The notes under the pieces are model-generated. The model saw only the letters and a program-made list of their open reading frames with translations, made no database searches and was not told the DNA's origin. 64,000 nt of DNA, taken from Planctomycetaceae bacterium (GTDB lineage Bacteria; Planctomycetota; Planctomycetia; Planctomycetales; Planctomycetaceae). The DNA lies in assembly GCA_021732975.1 (NCBI GenBank), contig JAKFWC010000023.1:248001-312000 (forward strand), written 5' to 3'. Every line of letters begins with the position of its first letter. Position 1 is the stretch's first letter. Below, in pieces: positions 62,920-64,000 of the stretch. Both the position numbers and the translations under genes were made by a program.

Positions 62920-64000
62920 ATGAAACACCCTCTTCCCGTGACGTTGATCGCCGGAATCGCTTTCCTCGCTACGATGTCACCGACATGTGCGGATGAGACG
63001 AAACCCGCGCCGATGACGTACCAGCACGGTGTCGTGGCAGCGGATCATGTCGCCGCGAGCGCTGCCGGGGTGGAGATCTTGAAGCAAGGCGGCAATGTCA
63101 TCGATGCCGCGGTAGCGACCGCGTTTGCGCTCTCCGTGGTGCGACCGGCGAGTTCCGGTCTCGGTGGCGGCGGATTCCTGTTGTACTGGGACGCCGAACG
63201 CAAAGAAGCGACTGCGTTCGACTACCGCGAACGTGCGCCGTTGGCCGCGACGGCGGACATGTTCAGTAAGCTGCCTCCGGCAGAACGGGGCCGCGCCAGT
63301 CAGGAAGGAATCCTCGCCGCGGGGGTGCCGGGGGAAATGGCTGGGCTGTGTACGATTCTGGCCAAGCACGGTCGGCTACCGCTCGCAACCGTACTGGGTC
63401 CGGCGTTGCGTCTGGCCCGCGAGGGTGTCGCGATTGATGAGCACGATCTCTCCATTCAACGCGGTGAACTCGCCGAGTGGAAACAGCATCCCGAACGCGC
63501 GGCGCAATTCCCCTTGTTGTGGGAACACTATCTCAATACCGGCAAGCCGTGGAAACTCGGCGATCGTTTCTTTTCACCGCAGCGTCCCGCTCTGGAATCC
63601 CTCGCGAAACATGGCATCGCTGCCGTCAAAGGGGGCGAGATTGCCACGGCGATTCTTGAAGAAAGCCGTCGCCGCGGCGGCATCATGACCGGCGACGATT
63701 TCCAGCACATGGCCCCCGTGGCGCGGACACCATTACGGTCGACGTATCGCGGTTACGAAGTCCTCACGATGCCGCCGCCGTCGAGTGGAGGGATCGCGCT
63801 GCTCCAAACGCTGCACATGATCGAAGCGTGGGAACAACAACCGAATCACAAACCGTGGAAAGAATTGTCGGATGCGGATCGGTTACAGGTGCTGATCGAA
63901 GCCCAGAAACATGCCTTCGCCGACCGGGCGGAATACCTCGGCGATGCAGACTTCGTGACGGTGCCGTCCGAGCAACTCCTCAGCCGTTCCTATGCCGCAC
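62920..64000 (+). CDS. ggt: Gamma-glutamyltransferase, truncated at window edge
   Basis: The first 360 residues are visible; the gene continues past the window. It has a signal peptide (MKHPLPVTLIAGIAFLATMS, cleavage near CADE) and the GGT N-terminal domain: GVVAADHVAASAAGVEILKQ, GGNVIDAAVATAFAL, SSGLGGGGFLLYW, FDYRERAP, GVPGEMAGLCTIL, PALRLAREGVAI and the small-motif PPPSSGGIALLQ. The autoprocessing threonine that generates the active enzyme lies beyond 64000, so activity cannot be judged. GGT cleaves glutathione and gamma-glutamyl peptides in the periplasm. AAGGAAGGAA is upstream of the ATG. Confidence 0.9.
   Translation, partial: MKHPLPVTLIAGIAFLATMSPTCADETKPAPMTYQHGVVAADHVAASAAGVEILKQGGNVIDAAVATAFALSVVRPASSGLGGGGFLLYWDAERKEATAFDYRERAPLAATADMFSKLPPAERGRASQEGILAAGVPGEMAGLCTILAKHGRLPLATVLGPALRLAREGVAIDEHDLSIQRGELAEWKQHPERAAQFPLLWEHYLNTGKPWKLGDRFFSPQRPALESLAKHGIAAVKGGEIATAILEESRRRGGIMTGDDFQHMAPVARTPLRSTYRGYEVLTMPPPSSGGIALLQTLHMIEAWEQQPNHKPWKELSDADRLQVLIEAQKHAFADRAEYLGDADFVTVPSEQLLSRSYAA

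Overview
The window looks like a stretch of a Planctomycetes chromosome (class Planctomycetia, GC-rich). The call rests on gene content: a DUF1549/DUF1553 protein followed directly by a DUF1501 protein, a 1902-residue multi-haem dehydrogenase with a sugar-isomerase-like N-terminus, a DUF1570 protein, a zinc-ribbon Ser/Thr kinase, small secreted proteins of unknown function and a scattered complex I locus. No dnaA, rRNA, phage, insertion sequence or CRISPR array was found. It reads as ordinary chromosomal backbone with lineage-specific genes, strongly punctuated by intergenic palindromes.

Layout. 1-5.8 kb (minus strand): a truncated molybdenum sulfite-oxidase-like gene, rnhA, infA, an aldehyde dehydrogenase of the 2,5-dioxovalerate type, two small membrane proteins and a sodium:solute symporter. 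5.9-11.6 kb: a ParE/GyrB-type topoisomerase subunit (plus) converges on a dnaG-rpoD pair (minus). 12.2-14.5 kb: a fused peptide-type ABC ATPase and a small membrane protein. 14.6-19.5 kb (minus): trpD, nuoI, a DUF2203 gene, nuoA, nuoC and nuoD, without nuoB. 19.7-22.8 kb: tRNA-Thr(CGU), rpmA, an unknown secreted protein and a kinase. 22.9-28.2 kb (plus): a CPBP protease, a DUF1570 protein, a small unknown protein and FtsH. 28.3-32.8 kb (minus): a second aldehyde dehydrogenase, an unknown secreted protein, a PDZ/S41 processing protease and csrA. 33.3-45 kb: a small Gly/Pro/Tyr-rich secreted protein, the giant cytochrome, CvpA, a YdjM-like membrane protein and a YCF48/CBM9-like protein. 45-52 kb (plus): a quinone-oxidoreductase-like enzyme, then pstS-pstC-pstA-pstB-phoU-phoB behind a possible Pho-box promoter. 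52-64 kb: the DUF1549/DUF1501 pair, an altronate-dehydratase-like enzyme, two GT39 glycosyltransferases, a flavin oxidoreductase and a truncated gamma-glutamyltransferase.

How the genes work together. The pst-pho block is a complete phosphate uptake and response unit except that no phoR sensor kinase lies beside it. dnaG-rpoD is the core of the classical macromolecular-synthesis operon without rpsU. The nuo genes encode a peripheral-arm and membrane subset of complex I; the missing subunits must be elsewhere.

The most distinctive signal outside the genes is a set of 70-140 bp inverted repeats in short intergenic gaps, often between convergent genes. One family recurs three times nearly unchanged (33.9, 45.1 and 56.2 kb). 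A second family recurs four times as full palindromes and twice as single arms. In two places the stop codon of a neighbouring gene lies inside a repeat arm.
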